A stretch of 64,000 bases of DNA from Cryptomeria japonica (GCF_030272615.1 NC_081414.1:914573648-914637647), one strand, 5' to 3'. Shown: positions 47,020 through 60,203, counted from the stretch's first letter. Made by a program: numbers and translations. Notes: generated by a model from the sequence alone, not told the origin.

Positions 47020-48153
47020 TGATGAATACTAAGAGGGGGGGTGAATTAGTATACCAAAACATACTGTAAACAATCCTTTGAACATTTTAGTAGATAACCA
47101 ATGCAACAGATTCACTAATAAACCAGTTAAGATAAATACAAACCAAATAGAAAACACAACATTCACCCACAAAAGCACAATCACTATAACACAAGATATT
47201 TGACGTGGAAACCCAAATGGGAAAAACCACGGTGAGCAGAAACTCACAAGTAACTATCTGCAGAATAGAAACTAGACCGGTTAAGGCCATACAATGTTCT
47301 TCACTAGAATAGATCCTGTTAGGAATCTAGATCTCTGTTAGGAGAAAAGTCTTGTTAAAGACTACCTTGTTAAATGATTTCAGATCCATAGTTGTGAACC
47401 ACCTTGTTAGAGGATTTACAAAGGCTTTCCTGGGCCTAACCGGTTAAGGGTTTCAGACTTGTCGAAGATATTAGTAATCAACAAGTAAGTGATCTAGATA
47501 CTAGCATAGTATGCTTGGTTAGATCCTTTACAACTCATTGTTAATGCATTTTGGCATTACTTCAGTCTTCAATATCTCCACACTTTATCTCTTCACACAA
47601 ACCTAATCTTCTCTGCAAAGATCACACATAACCTTTTTTATTCTATCTCTCATACATGCAAACCCTAGACATGATGTCCTTATAAAGGAAACTGATTTCA
47701 TGTTGGTCCAATAGGATTAGACTACAAGTTCCTCGGTTCAGTGCATCTAGACACATTTGGTAACATGACACAAAATCACTACCAAAGTGTCAGTGGATGA
47801 TAACTCATCACACATAACAGAAAATACCAGTTGGTAACTCTCACAGAGTAATATCGGTTAATACAGATTACAAGTTGTCAAAAATGAAGACTAGTAGATC
47901 GAAGTATTCCGATCAAAAGTTAACTACCACTTGGTTCCTTCGTACCACTTGAGATCCTCAAACCGCTTGGGGTCTCCATACAGCTTGAGCTCTTCAGTCA
48001 ATCTATGACCGGTAAACATCTTCTGCAAAATACTGATAGTCTAAAGACTATACATTCAATACAAGTTGAAGCAATTACCGGTTGAGCATAAATCATACAT
48101 CAAGAAAGTGTGTGTCCATCAATGACAATCAAAACATCATCAAAATGCCAACA
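47020..48153 (-). repeat. Element G 5' LTR
   Basis: TGATGAATACTAAGAGG ... AAAATGCCAACA, 1134 bases. Stem ATACTAA (47026-47032) / TTAGTAT (47046-47052). Core GACGTGGAAACCCAAATGGG near 47201. Confidence 0.9.
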
Positions 48154-48158
48154 GATTA

Positions 48159-50545
48159 TTCTTTTACTTTTAGAATTTCCTATCGAGAATTGGTAATATT
48201 GAATGGTCAAAAGACCTATCGATAACTGCATAGATCAAGAACAACATCAAGATTGTTAAGAACACTTTCTTTGCATCAATGAATAGGTACTTCAATGAAT
48301 TTCAAAATAAAATGAGTATGAGGGTTAGGCTACCTGAAGATGTGGTGAAACACTTTGCTAAGGACATCATTTTCATAGTCACCAGTGATTTCTATCTAAT
48401 GGAAGCTATTGAACCCAGAGAGGATGAAATGAAAGACATGAGCTATGAATTCAATTATGACTTATTGATTGGTTATGCTAATAACCTGTTGGAATCTCCA
48501 ATAGACAAGAAAAATAAAAGACTGGGTACTATAGAGGAGTAAACTATAGAAGCTGAAACCAGTAGTGCTCCACCTAGTAGTGGTAAAGGGAAGAAGATGA
48601 AGGTTGAGCAAGTGCCTCTAGTGTCAGCAAGTACAAGAGTGACATGAAGTGTCCAAGATAAAAAGGAACTAGCACCAAAGGTATACATCAAGAAGCAACC
48701 TACAACAAAGAAGAGAGGTCGACAACTAATTCTCTCAATAGAATCTAATGACACTAACATTGAGGAGGAGCCAAATAAAGTGAAGGCAACTGGTAAGAAG
48801 GTCAAACCAATTGAAGACACCTCTCAGTAGAGTATTCCCATTAAAGCTTTGTCTTACAAACCTATGTCTGATTTTGAGAGAACGGTGAAGACATTAGGGA
48901 GGAATAGGTTTGATAACAGTAAAGAATGTTTTAATTCATTTGATGAAGATCAAAAGGAACATATTGTTCAATAAGTAATCAACCATTTGTGTCAATACAA
49001 TCAATTACCTCATGATCTTAAGAATGAAAGTTTTGATTCTTTTATTCTATTGTTTTGAATAAATGGGAAGAAGCTGTGAAGAAAGAAAAATAAATTATTG
49101 ATAATGTGTTTATTCAATATTTTCCTGATTTGTCTAAGGATGAGTTAATTGCATTGATTGATAATTACAAAACACAATTTCCTTTTAAGTCGAGGAGATT
49201 AATATTAATAAGTGGAAAGATGCAATTTGTTGAAGTTGAGACTAATCAGATAGCAAGGGACATTCAGACAATGCATAAACAGATAGAGTCCCAACGGGCT
49301 AATGAATAAGATATTGTGGAAAGACCAAAAATGGATGAGTAAGAAATATTATAAGCTGATATTGTCTATCCTATCAAGAAGAAGGATGACACTACTTCCC
49401 AATCGGTGATTTTTGTTGATGATGTATAGGATACCATTGATCTGTCTGGGAATATTATTGAACTAGATAAGTAGCCACTGACTATTTCATTAGTTAAAGC
49501 AGTGGAATTACTGGCTACTCAACCAATTGTGGATATTCCACCCCCATCAATAAAAGATCATCAAATGAAAACACAACTTTCACCAGTTTCACAAGCTACT
49601 TAGGAGAAACCTGTCGAAAAAGATGTTGAAAAGTCCTTTGAACAGGAAAAGGAAAAAGAGCAAGAGAAAATTGAGAAGGAGAAATCTGCTAAAGTTGAAA
49701 AGGTATTAGTCAAGTAGCATGATGATGATGATGATGAATCATTAGGCATCAAAGGGACTATAGATGTTGACAATATGAGTGCATCAGAATTAATGGAGAT
49801 TGCAACTGTGATGCAATCCAAAGCTCAGAAGAAGAGGCTTAAGGAGCAGAGAAAGGAAGTAGAAACTATCCAAACTGTTGTAGAAATTTTGTCAAGTCTT
49901 CTACCCAAGACTGCTATAGGGAACTTGTCAAATCCTATTGGAAAGCTTGGCCAGTTGGTTGTCAATGCCTCTGACCAACCCAAGTCCCTTGAGGAAGCAA
50001 CTTAGACTTTTGCAGAGAAGAATTACAGGAAGAAAAGAGGAGAATAGATAATGAAAGATATTGATATAGGGAGGATTTCCTTATCACTAAACAAAGATCT
50101 TTTGAGGAAAGCTATTGAGATAGGAGGGAAAATTCTAGCCTAAACATTCAATGTTTCATTTTTCTATACCAACTTAATTCAAAGGTGAACAAAGACTAAA
50201 CAAGAATTGGAAAAGATATTTAATGCCTACATACCTTTATAGGATTTGGCTTAATTTTTGGAAAAATAGTTGATGATTTTCAAAATAGGTTAGATATGTA
50301 TGATTTTGAACAGGCAAAGAGACTTCGATCCCTAAAGGGGTTAAAGAATTTATTAAGACCTAAAGTGGATATCCTACAAAGAGCTTACAAGAATGCAGAA
50401 GCAGTTTTGGCTACTCCTGAAATGAGTATAGTTGATGCAATGAAAGAATTTTGTGCACAAGTCATGACTATCATAGAGATCACTGAAACCTTACTAGAGA
50501 CATGGGAAAATGTTTTTTTCTCAAATGAAGCTTACTTTCAGTGAC
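48159..50545 (+). pseudogene. Element B ORF2, middle and C-terminal parts
   Basis: Resumes after G with IGNIEWSKDLSIT. The second conserved motif (IFIVTSDFYLMEAIEP, MSYEFNYDLLIGYANNLLE, about 48366-48500) aligns with E (57660-57540) and A (18640). Then come a Lys/Pro linker, a block LSYKPMSDFERTV, a helical block FIQYFPDLSKDELIALID, a Glu/Lys tract (EKEKEQEKIEKEK) and long helices. The C-terminal ITETLLETWENVFFSNEA ends near 50545. At least ten stops or frame changes. Function unknown. Confidence 0.65.
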
Positions 50546-50626
50546 ATTTTCTTGAGAATTATAGTGAATACTCCTTGATAAAGACTTTTAAGTTTTTGTA
50601 TATGTAAAATTTTGATGCAAATTTTG

Positions 50627-50627
<1 letters not shown>

Positions 50628-50676
<49 letters not shown>
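50628..50676. repeat. (TA)n microsatellite, about 24 units
   Basis: Uninterrupted TA dinucleotides in the 3' untranslated part of B, just before the purine tracts. Confidence 0.95.
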
Positions 50677-50678
<2 letters not shown>

Positions 50679-50864
50679 CTTTTCAATTTGGCATTGTTGT
50701 CAAAGGGGGAGTAGAAATATGTATGTATGATGAAAATTTTATATGTATTGAGGGAGTAGAGTAAAAATTAAGGGGGAGTATTGTAATATGTTTGTTGTAC
50801 ATTTCCTTTTGTAAGCACACTTAGCTATACAATTGAAAATTTTCTAAGTGTTGCTATCAATGCC

Positions 50865-50876
50865 AAAGGGGGAGAT
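50865..50876 (+). promoter_or_regulatory. Element B polypurine tract
   Basis: AAAGGGGGAGAT directly before the LTR. Extra copies AAAGGGGGAG at 50702-50711 and AAGGGGGAG at 50770-50778. Confidence 0.85.
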
Positions 50877-51922
50877 TGTTGGCTTGATGATGATTGTAAT
50901 GGATGACTTCATGTGTTTTCATTGATAGAACATGTATACACACACATATGTTCACATTAGTTAAGTCAAACTGGTATTACTTCTAAAGTTACTTTTATTG
51001 CAATCGGTATTGTTAAGATGGTTTAGAAGGTGTCTAACCGGTATATATAGTCAACTGGTATATGCAGAAATGGCTTGACACCAACTTGGAGATTTAGCGG
51101 AAACCATCAAAGAAGCAAATGGAGGAAAATCAATTTATGTGTTGATAGTGGTTAACTCCAAACCGGTATCAATGTTCCAATCGGTATTCATTGATTGTGT
51201 GATGAGTTACCCCTAACTAACATTTTGGCGATAATTGGTGATGAGTTATGTTTGATTGTCCAGATACACTGCACCTAGGTAATTGTGATATGATTTCTAA
51301 GCCGACATGAAATCAAGTATCTATATAATGATATTATGATGAACAATTATAACATGAGATGATATGATGCAAGATAGAAGTTGAAGCCATTGCAGAATAT
51401 GTTTGTGATAAAATTGGTGATGCAATTTTGAGCGAGCAAAACTAGATCTATTCAATCAATTTGTGCTAGTATTAGATCACACCACTTGTTGTTTTCTAAT
51501 CATTACAATAGTCAAATCCCCTAACCGGGTAAGCTCTAACAAGCTTCATTGTAAAAATCCTCAAATCAAGTGATCCATTAGTTTGGATTCATAAATCCTC
51601 TACTAAGGTCACTCCTAATAGTGTACTACATTTAACAGGGTATAGCTCCTAATAGAGCTTTGGGATCTTTAACAGGATTCGCTACTAGCAGAGAATTTTT
51701 GTAGACCCTAACCAGTCAGTTATCTATTACTGCAGATAGTTAACTTGTGAGTCCCATCTCACCATGGTTTTTCCCATTTGGGTTTTCCACGTATAAACAC
51801 TTGTGTTATGGTGGATGTTTTACTTGTTGTGGATGCTTTAATATCATTTTGGATTGCATGCATATTATTTAGTAAACTTGTAAAGTATCTCAACCGGTCA
51901 GTTTTTAAAGTATTATTGTTTT
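50877..51922 (+). repeat. Element B 3' LTR, cut by element D
   Basis: Matches 22662 onward from TGTTGGCTTGATG to AAAGTATTATTGTTTTT, then jumps to the LTR of D. About 70 bases of LTR end (matching 23710-23779) are missing here and should follow D beyond the window. Confidence 0.85.
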
Positions 51923-53304
51923 TGTGTGCAAGAAATGAGTGCAACATAAATGTGAAAGTCAAGTTTCAAAGTCTCCACACACAAATGAGACTCTTGGTGC
52001 AAGTTATAGGAGTTATATTGAAAAGCTCAACTTCCCAAGGGGTTTTCCATTGTTCTCTATCTCACAGGAATTCTGAAGTCAATGTCTTTGCTCTTAGATC
52101 ATTGATAAAAGTGACTTAGGAATGACAACTCCAAGAATGAGTGGTGTTTGGTTATAAGTATGAATGCATTCCTACAACATGTACAATATTGAAACTAGAA
52201 TGATTTAAACTAGTATGAACATGATACTATGATAAAGATTAGTAATCCTATCCTAACAAGATATACTAGTCTAACATGGATATTCTATGATATTAAAAAT
52301 GCTTCTAAATGTTTAATGTGTTTTAACAAAGAGAGGCTAGATGCTTAGTAAAAATGACTATAAATAAGATGCATGAAAGATTTCTATATCTCAAAATGAG
52401 AGAAAGAGAGCTCTATTTATAGGGAAAATAGGGAAATGGATGGTCAAGATTAGATAATCTTAACAAGGGTTAGGATTGAAATTTAATCAATCCATGTTTA
52501 CAATTCTCACCAATGAAATGGTGACAATTGTCAACAAGAGGTTGCTTGAGAGGAGATGAAAGAATCATTAAATGCTTGAGAAGACATGAAGGTTACCTTA
52601 GGAGGTAAGGGTTAAGGTTAGACTAGGTTATCCATTGGATAAATCTTATACCCAAGGGGTAAAATCTTGTACAAGGGTTAAAGGAATAACCAAGGTTAAA
52701 GCCATGAATTCTTGATGAGACCCTTGGGTTAGATGAGGGTTTAGTTATAGAGAAAGTCTCTAACCATGCAAGAAGGATGTATTAACCATTAATGGCTATG
52801 TAAGAGCCTTAAATGGTTTAGAAGACTTTGAGAGTTAACTTTTTGAGGACATAAAGCTTTTAATGGTTTTCAAAGACTTTGGAGGCTTTGAGAAGTGACT
52901 TCTCTTTGCTTAGGAATGTGACAATAATTAGGAGATGGATTAAGCTAAATTGGAAGTGATTAGAAGAATCTAGAAGGGATTTAGGAGGCAAGTGGGAGAT
53001 GTAGGAGAATGCAAGTGGGAGTTTTAAAATAATAAATTAGATTTATTTATTTGCAAAGATCAATTTAATTAAATGTAAATTTAATTAAAAGGGGAGGAAG
53101 GGGAATTAATTAAATAAAGTGATTTATTTAATTAAAGGTTAGAAAAGTCTTAAGTGAACTTAATTAAATAAATGGAGTAACTTATTTAATCAAATAGATG
53201 AATGCAGAGAAATTAATTAAATAAAATTTAATTAAATAGAGGAATGAGGTTAAAATGAATATCAATTATTCACTTAGGAAAGTGGTCAGATTTATACGTC
53301 TTCA
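51923..53304 (-). repeat. Element D 3' LTR
   Basis: TGTGTGCAAGAAATG ... ATACGTCTTCA, 1382 bases, the reverse-orientation relative of solo LTR I. Shared landmarks include GCTCTTAGATCA-type sequence near 52092, the TATTTATAGGGAAAAT box near 52415 and the TTAATTAAAT blocks (53040-53240). Confidence 0.8.
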
Positions 53305-53322
53305 TTTTGCCCCTCTTTGAAG
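53305..53322 (-). promoter_or_regulatory. Element D polypurine tract
   Basis: The minus strand reads TCAAAGAGGGGCAAAA just before the LTR start TGAAGACG. Confidence 0.65.
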
Positions 53323-53889
53323 TGACGTGTGTGCACAAGTTGATTCAAAGAAAAATTATCGGATATGCTTGCAAAGTTTGATCGATATGATGTTGTGTGT
53401 TGAGATGTCGATATAATGACCCAGATTTGATGAACAATATTGATGATGCCCCCTCAGAAGATGAATCAAGGATTTGAAAAATTTGTTGATTTGATGAGCA
53501 TTTTTTAAATTAATTGCATTTTGAATATTTTGACTATGTTGAATGCATTTTAATTGATTCATCTCCCGAAAATGATGTTGGTAAGATAAAAAATGAAAAG
53601 GTGAGGAAAATGCATGCCCCACTTATTAACCTTGTTGACTTTTACCCTATAAAAAGGTAAAAAGTGATTTGATTCTTATCATTTGCACATTTGTCTCCTT
53701 GTGATTGTGACATTTTAGCACTAATGAAGATGCTAGTTCCATATGCTTCGCACCAATTTGAGCACGTTCGTCGATATCGGAGGCCCGCCGCGTATGGCCC
53801 ACTTGTAAGTGATCCAAAACTTGCCATGTTTTTTATTGATTTTGCTTGTTTTGATCACATTTTTTATTTTTGGTTTAAAATTTGTCATT
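53323..53889. other. Element D internal sequence without a recognised gene
   Basis: A short open frame at 53691-53900 (plus) is not recognised. A GTAAGT at 53809 could be a splice donor for the downstream antisense gene, which is speculation only. Confidence 0.35.
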
Positions 53890-54240
53890 TTAGCGTGTAG
53901 ATGTATTTGCATAGCGCATAAGATAGACAAGTTAGCATGTACGGGAAACCTAGGTAGGTTAGCATCCAAGTAGCTTTCTGCAGCGCATTAGTAGGTTAGG
54001 TTATCGCATAGATCATTTAGCACATAGGGTTGAAAGGTTAGTGCATGGGGTAGATAGAGTAGCGCGTTAGATAGATTAGCGCATATAGTTAGTAGGGTAG
54101 CATGGTGGCGGAACCACTTAGCACATCAGGGGATTTAGTGCGTAGGGTAAAGGTTCTAGTGCATTGGAGGAAAAGGATAGCTCATAAGTAGCAACTTAGC
54201 ATGTAGGAGCCCTGGTTTAGTGTGTAGGGTGCAAAATGGT
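53890..54240 (+). repeat. degenerate short-period repeat of TTAGCGCATAGGGTAG type
   Basis: Words such as TAGCGCAT, TAGCACAT, TAGTGCGTAGGGT and TAGCATGTAGG recur every 20-30 bases for about 350 bases. It lies in the internal region of D. No coding sense was found in either strand. Confidence 0.6.
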
Positions 54241-54372
54241 TGAAAAAGGCTTGGAAGAATGCATCACGGGTCTAATAAATTAGGTAGATGGCTAAGGGGT
54301 TGATAGGTGCCTGCTGAGTGTTTTGAGATAGGTCTTGAGCCAATGTTTTGCCTACTATGATGATGTCTGATT

Positions 54373-55158
54373 TGTTAGGATTTCCACAGATACTGAGAGG
54401 GGGGGATGAATCAGTATCTAACCGGTAATTAGAATTTCTTAACTTAAAACATGTAGAGCATATTATAACAGTGTACCAGTATGCAAGAAATAATGCAATA
54501 AACAGAAATGAAAGCAACCACATAAGAAACACACCATAACACAATATTTTAACGAGGAAACCCGATGTGGGAAAAACCTTGGTGGGATTTGTGACCCACA
54601 ATATTCACTTACTAGCCAATAAGAGAATATTACTTACAAGAGGGGCCTGCACATGCAGGAAGGCCAATTGCCTAGAGCTCACTGCTCAATGGGAAGTCTC
54701 ACTGACTTACAATGTGGATTATACAAATCCAATATCTTGTACTACTTTACAATAGCATATATAATGCCAGATCCAGTACCAGTTTCTGCTATGTTCTTTA
54801 CATAATACCTTTAACCTATATTTCGCATAGTAGGTCTGCCTAATATTTCTTCATTCTATCTCTTACAAAATGTCTACAATGATCTCTCTTATATATAAGA
54901 GTCATTTTACAACTTGCCAAGTCGGCTTACAAAGTTTTTACAATAATAAACAAAATATAATATATCAAAAATCATGTTGACCTCTATGTCGGTATGCTTC
55001 CTTTCTCTGTCGATGCTGATGGTCTAAGTGTCGATGTAGAGTCTGATCTATTGATGTTGGTGTAATGCCTTGCTGGTGCCATAGGATTGTAAGGTTGCCA
55101 TCAATGACAAAACCTTCAATCACCTACAATGTCTCATTAGAGTGTGCATATGCCAACA
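54373..55158 (-). repeat. Element E 3' LTR
   Basis: TGTTAGGATTTCC ... CATATGCCAACA, 786 bases. Stem AGATACTGA (54388-54396) / TCAGTATCT (54411-54419). Core 54551-54596. Confidence 0.92.
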
Positions 55159-55172
55159 ATCTCCCCCTTTGG
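55159..55172 (-). promoter_or_regulatory. Element E polypurine tract
   Basis: CCAAAGGGGGAGAT on the minus strand. Extra GGGGGAG blocks at 55238-55248 and 55297-55308. Confidence 0.9.
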
Positions 55173-55498
55173 CATTGATGGCAACAGTCATGAGAAAATT
55201 CAAAAGTGTATCCAAAAATGTGTTACCAAAAAGATATGCTCCCCCTGAGTAGATAATTCTTCTGCCGGTTATTTTTCTTATTTTCTCATACTACTACTCC
55301 CCCTTTGGCATCAATGACAAAGGTTGTCAAGGTGTCAATAGAGTTGTAGCCTTAACCTTGTAACTGGGTAGTTACAATTCGAAATAGATCTGCCAAAATC
55401 AAGTTTATACTCTCCATAAACTTCTTACTATCTCTTATTGCTATCTCTATTCTTTGAACTGTACAGGTGAGGTGTTGCATATGCTTTGCCGGTGTTAT

Positions 55499-58400
55499 CT
55501 ATCCCTGTACAAGTGCCTCGGATATTTCCTTCCACATGAATGCTAGATATTCCAATCTTGGACTCAGTCTTAGTCTCAAATTCTTTTCCTTATCTACTAT
55601 TCTCTCATTTTCTCTTCCTAGCTTAAGTAAATCTTCCTCAAAACTTTTTATCTTCTGTTCAAAAATTGATAATGTATCAGGTGAGTTAACAAAACTGTCT
55701 GCAAGTTTATTTATTTTGTCTTGTACCTTGCTCATTTGCTTATCTATATTAGCTATTAGTAGGTTTGTTTTGCATATGTCTCTATACAAAGTTTTGAATT
55801 CCTTCAGTAAGTTGCATAGTTTCGGTAGAAGTGTGTCAAATTCCCTTGTACACTTCTTTATCTGGTTTTCAAAGGATTTTTTATTTTCAAGTTCCATCAT
55901 ATCCTTTAATGCCTCTTCCTTTACTTTCTCAATTGTCATTGTGTTCTTAGTGATGTACCTGGACAAAATGTCAATTTGACTTAATGAATCTTTATTGTCT
56001 ATATTGCAGTTAGGAGCTAGCCTCTTCAAAATTGGGATTGTGTCATCTATAGCTTTATAAGCTTGTGAACTACAATCAGTTAACCTTTTGATTGAATCTA
56101 AAAGTACTTATGTTACATTTGTTGATTTATAACCTGCTGATGAGGAACCAACATTCTGAATTCCGCTGGTGGTAGAAGTAACCAAGGTTGTAGTGACCTC
56201 TGGTAGGTTTGTCTGTGTTTCCATTTCCTTAAGCAATGGTTTTTGTACTTCTCTTGTTGTCGGTTGCGCTGTTTCGACATGAATCTGTTCCTGTTCCTGT
56301 TTTGGAGCCTTTTTCTCTTCTTGTTTCTCTGTCTGAATCTCTGTCTGTTCTCCTATGTTATCATCTGTCGGTTTCTCTTGTGTTTGATCAGTTTGCTTAG
56401 TTACCGGTGGCTCACTAGCCATGTCTGTCTTACCAGTTGTATCTTTATCTACCACAATGTTGATCTTTTGTGTATCAACATCTACTGTGTATAAGACTTC
56501 AAGATTAGGATTTATATCCTCTACATTCATACTTTCAACTATCGGTTGATCTTCTGTAGTTGTTATTACCGGTGATGTAATTGGAGGCGGTGGGAGTAAG
56601 TTATCCTTTACTTTTATACTAGGAGGTCCACCAACCTTTCCTTTACCCTTGTCCTTGTCTTTCTGATATACCTTTATTGGTTTGGGGTTCATGTACTTTT
56701 CTTGTTTTTCTTTTTCAACTAGGAATATATCCCATGCATTTTTTGTTTCTTCAATTACCTCATTAACTCTTCCAACCATTAAAGCAATATGTTGGTGTGC
56801 AGTAGAGAATACTGACCGGTTGGCTTTAGCAATTAAGTCATCTATCTCCTTAAGTGAGTTTACTGGGTAAACAACAAGTAACTTTTCAATTTTTATTTTC
56901 TTATCAAGCTCTACAACAGCTTGTCTTCTTGCTTCTAGTCTTTTGAACAATTCATCTGGTACTTCATCTATCACTTCCATCAAAAATTTCTTATACATGT
57001 CCATGTGTAAAATAACACTGTTTTCCACTTGTTCTTTTTCATCTGCTGTCAAAGTGTCGTACAATTTCTCTATATTCTTTAGTTTCCCTTCCTCTATAAT
57101 TTCATTTAGCAATATGTCAAGAGGGGCCATGTTTTGTTTTGTTCTCTTCTTCTTCTTGGGTGTCAGTTTCTTCTTTGGCATAGTCTTTCTAACCAGAGAT
57201 CTCACTGCTTGTTGTTTCTATCTAGTTCTCCTAGGTGAGGGTGTGGTTGCCAATGAAGGATCTCTTTTCCTTACAACTCTCTTGAAAGTTGCAGGCATGC
57301 CATTCTCTAAGGAAGTGCCTATCGGTGATAGGTGAGTTTCAAGTTGTGGGGTTGCTAACTCATCCTCAGTGATACCGGTTTGTTTCATCACATCTTCATT
57401 AATAGCCTTTGCATGTCTAGAACCTCTTCTCACAAATGTTTCAACCTTTTTCACTCTCTTCTTAGACTGAATTTGTTTTTCTATGGTCTCAGTACTACCA
57501 AATACTTCTTCCTTTGGTTCATTTGGTGCTTCCAGAAGTGCTTTAGCATAAGTTTCAATGATAAGGTCATCAGTCTCATAACCCATTTCTATTACCCAAA
57601 TTGTCCTTGGGATGACTACTTCCATCCAGATCTCATCATTTTTTATTACAAAGCATATGTGATCTTTGTACTTGTCAACAATCTTCTGTGATAATCTGAT
57701 TCTCTTCTTCATTTTGGCCTAAAGTGCTTGAAAGTATTCATGGATATTCTTTTCCTTGTCTTCACCCATGTTATGTTAACTATTTCCCTACCGGTATATC
57801 AAATCCAAGTTCTTTATAGCCTATACCGGGAACCTATTTGGTTATGTGTAGCATCAAGCATACAAGCAAATTACCAAACCTAAAAGTTCCTTTCTTATCT
57901 TTCTTGATTTTTCCTAAGTTATCAATCAACTCATCTTTTAATCATTCACATACATCAATTTTCACATTGTCTTTAACCATGTCATAAGCATTTTTAATGC
58001 ATAAAATGGAAACTAAGTTAAGTCTGTTTGCATGAGTAGCTTTATATCCTAAAATGATGCTAACAAATCTCACATTTATATCAGTCACATCATTAACTCT
58101 CAGAGACCTTATGTCTGATGTTGCACCTGTTAAGTTCATTACTAGGTCATTGGAGAGCTTCTTAGTCTTGTCTGGTCTTTTACCGGTGGAAGGTAACCCT
58201 GTGACAGCTTTCACAGCTTCCTTGGTAATTTTGTGAATTGCATCTAACCAGAAAAATTCACCATGTACCCTTCTTAAGACTATCCTAATCACATCCTTGG
58301 GAAATTCAGGAATGCTAAGGATTTTAGTAAATCCTAGGGTTTCAATGATTTTAAGTTCCGGTTTTATATTTCTGGAATCATCACATATGACAAATTTATA

Positions 58401-58623
58401 CATTGTTTTGATCTCTTCATCTCCTAATTCCTCTATGTTGTAATGAAAGTAAATTCTGGGGTCTTCAGCATAAACAACTCCTTTTGGAATTTGAGAAAAA
58501 GCACCTACAGTGTCATCTTTTCTTTGCTACCTCGGGAACTAGTTGAAATACAGGCCTAGGGAATTTTATAACCTTGACTACAGTACGGTTTTCTATATAT
58601 GCAAGTGCAGAGGTGGATGCCAT
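55499..58623 (-). pseudogene. Element E ORF2: long protein with conserved domain of unknown function
   Basis: ATG at 58623 (MASTSALAYIENRTVVKV). Domain 1 (about residues 50-240) reads QIPKGVVYAEDPRIYFHYN, HGEFFWLDAIHKITKEAV, AVTGLPSTGKRPD, FVSIILGYKATHANRLNLVS and FRFGNLLVCLMLHI. Domain 2 (57712-57540) reads ICFVIKNDEIWMEVVIP and LIIETYAKALLEAP. A basic segment (PKKKLTPKKKKRTKQ), the helix PLDILLNEIIEEGKLK, a Pro/Thr/Gln/Glu-rich linker (56660-56110) and a C-terminal coiled coil (56029-55499) follow. The stretch 57712-55499 is one frame broken only by stops at 57218 and 56108. Two frameshifts lie upstream (about 58515 and 57720-57940). Near 1000 residues if uninterrupted. No enzyme motif was recognised. 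It occupies the place of pol. Confidence 0.75.
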
Positions 58624-58994
58624 GATGATAAATACCTTTTTTCTGCCTTAGGGTGGATTGATTGCTTGAAGTGTTCTTGCCTCTTTGCTCGAAATCCCTT
58701 AGCTCTACAAATTTCGCGCTCTTCAAATGTTTGAAATCTCGATGAAGTGAAATGGAGCCAAAATCACAAATTTATAAAGTTTATTTGCCATCTACCACAT
58801 TTAATGTATGCCGGTTAAGTAGTCACTTAACATTGTTTGCCAGTATAGAAGTAATTTCCAACTTCTCACCAATAACCGAGGGAATTATAGCATATATCTC
58901 ATTGATTTCCAAACCATCAAGAAAATTTTCTTCAATTTGATGAAGAGCTTCCTGCCAGTGGAGTACTACTATGTCCTGTCGGTGAAGCACTAAT

Positions 58995-60132
58995 CTATCC
59001 TACCGATGAAGCATTCATTGGTTCTACCAATGGAGGAGTATTCCCAGCATTTAGGTCAGACTTTATAATCCATTGTTTTGAGAATTCTTGCTTAACCTCT
59101 TCAACATTTTCTTTTCCTTTCAAGCTAGAACTTTTGTTGTCTGCCGGTGATCCTTTACTTCTACAGAATTTTGCAATATGTCCAATCTTATTACATGCAT
59201 AGCAAGTCACATTATTTTTTTGAATAGCTTTGCCATAACCTATGCCAGTTTGTGTTCTACATTTATTAGATAGGTGTCCAAATCTTCCACAAACATAGCA
59301 TCTCACATTCATTCTAAAATTTTCAGAGTTGTGACCAACTTTGTTGCATTTTGAACATTGACCAGTGGGTGTGTTGATATTCTGATAATTTCTAGATCTA
59401 CATTGATTTTCTCTATGACCATACTTATTACAGTTAAAGCATTTTCCATTGAATTTATAAGCATTAGGTTGCCTTACCAGTTTGTTGTGATCCTGTGTAT
59501 TTGCAGTACCGGAGCTTTCGCCAACTTCAAAGCCAATTCCATATTTGCAGTACCAGAGCTTTCACCAACTTCAAAGCCAATTCCACAAGCATCACAATTA
59601 GGTTTCTGAATCTTCAACAAGTCACCGAGTTCTTCTGAGCTTTTCTTGAATTTGTCTTTGTGTTGATTTACAATATCTAGTTCTCTTTGTAAGATCTCTT
59701 TCTGTCTCATCAGTTTATTGGAGTCATTATGTGTATGCATCAGATCTCTCTTCAATAGGTCATTTTCATAGCTAAGTCTTGTGTTCTCATTTGCAGCATC
59801 ACTTAGTCTTCTAGTCAAATCTTCTTCATTCTTCTTTCTATCTTCAATTTCTTTACAAGATCTCATAGTCATATCCTGCATCTCATTCTTCATTGTTATG
59901 TTCTCCAGTTTTAGCTTGCTTATCTGATCATTAAGTGATTCATTTTCATCATTCTCATTTTGCATCTTTTCACATAATCTCTTCTCTTGTTTCTTGCAAT
60001 GGTAAAATTCTCTTGAAGTGCCTGAATGATATGCTAAGCTGCCTTTAGATCATCTTCAAGTTTGATGTTTTTTAATTTTTCTGCATCATAGTCTGAGAGA
60101 GCTGCTTCTAGTTGCTTCATCAAATTTTCCAT
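58995..60132 (-). pseudogene. Element E ORF1: Gag-like coiled coil with four CCHC knuckles
   Basis: ATG at 60132 (MENLMKQLEAALSDYDAEKL), about 60 bases inside the PBS. The coiled coil covers most of 60132-59600 (SLNDQISKLKLENITMKNEM). Then GIGFEVGESSGTA and knuckles CFNCNKYGHRENQC, CSKCNKVGHNSENF (last Cys lost), CYVCGRFGHLSNKC and CYACNKIGHIAKFC. Basic tail KGKENVEEVKQEFSKQW and stop at 58995. A stop and a frame slip occur near 60000, and a 44-bp duplication at 59501-59588 shifts the frame after the GESS motif. RNA binding is inferred from the knuckles. Confidence 0.8.
59501..59588. repeat. 44-bp tandem duplication in E ORF1
   Basis: TTGCAGTACCGGAGCTTTCG (59501) recurs at 59545 with two changes. 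44 is not a multiple of three, so it breaks the reading frame. Confidence 0.9.
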
Positions 60133-60189
60133 CTCTATCGGTGTCAAGATCTTCCTCAAGCTGTTAGGCTTCTGAAAATAGAGGACCAA

Positions 60190-60201
60190 GCTCTGATACC
60201 A
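60190..60201 (-). promoter_or_regulatory. Element E primer-binding site
   Basis: TGGTATCAGAGC on the minus strand, two bases from the LTR. Confidence 0.92.
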
Positions 60202-60203
60202 AT

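Larger units (their letters stand above)
35214..48153 (-). mobile_element. Element G: pol-less LTR retrotransposon containing H
   Basis: LTRs 35214-36343 and 47020-48153, with duplication GATTA (35209-35213 and 48154-48158). The PBS at the right and PPT at the left give minus orientation. Own content: ORF1 (46969-45748) and ORF2 (45260-44411, then 38575-36600). The Copia genes between 39140 and 43284 belong to nested element H. It was inserted into ORF2 of B, itself the same type of element. Confidence 0.9.

Noticed and set aside
53691-53900. Possible first exon of the PMD gene with donor GTAAGT at 53809.
   Set aside because: No sequence match to a PMD N-terminus and no supporting acceptor that I could defend. 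Kept only as a remark.
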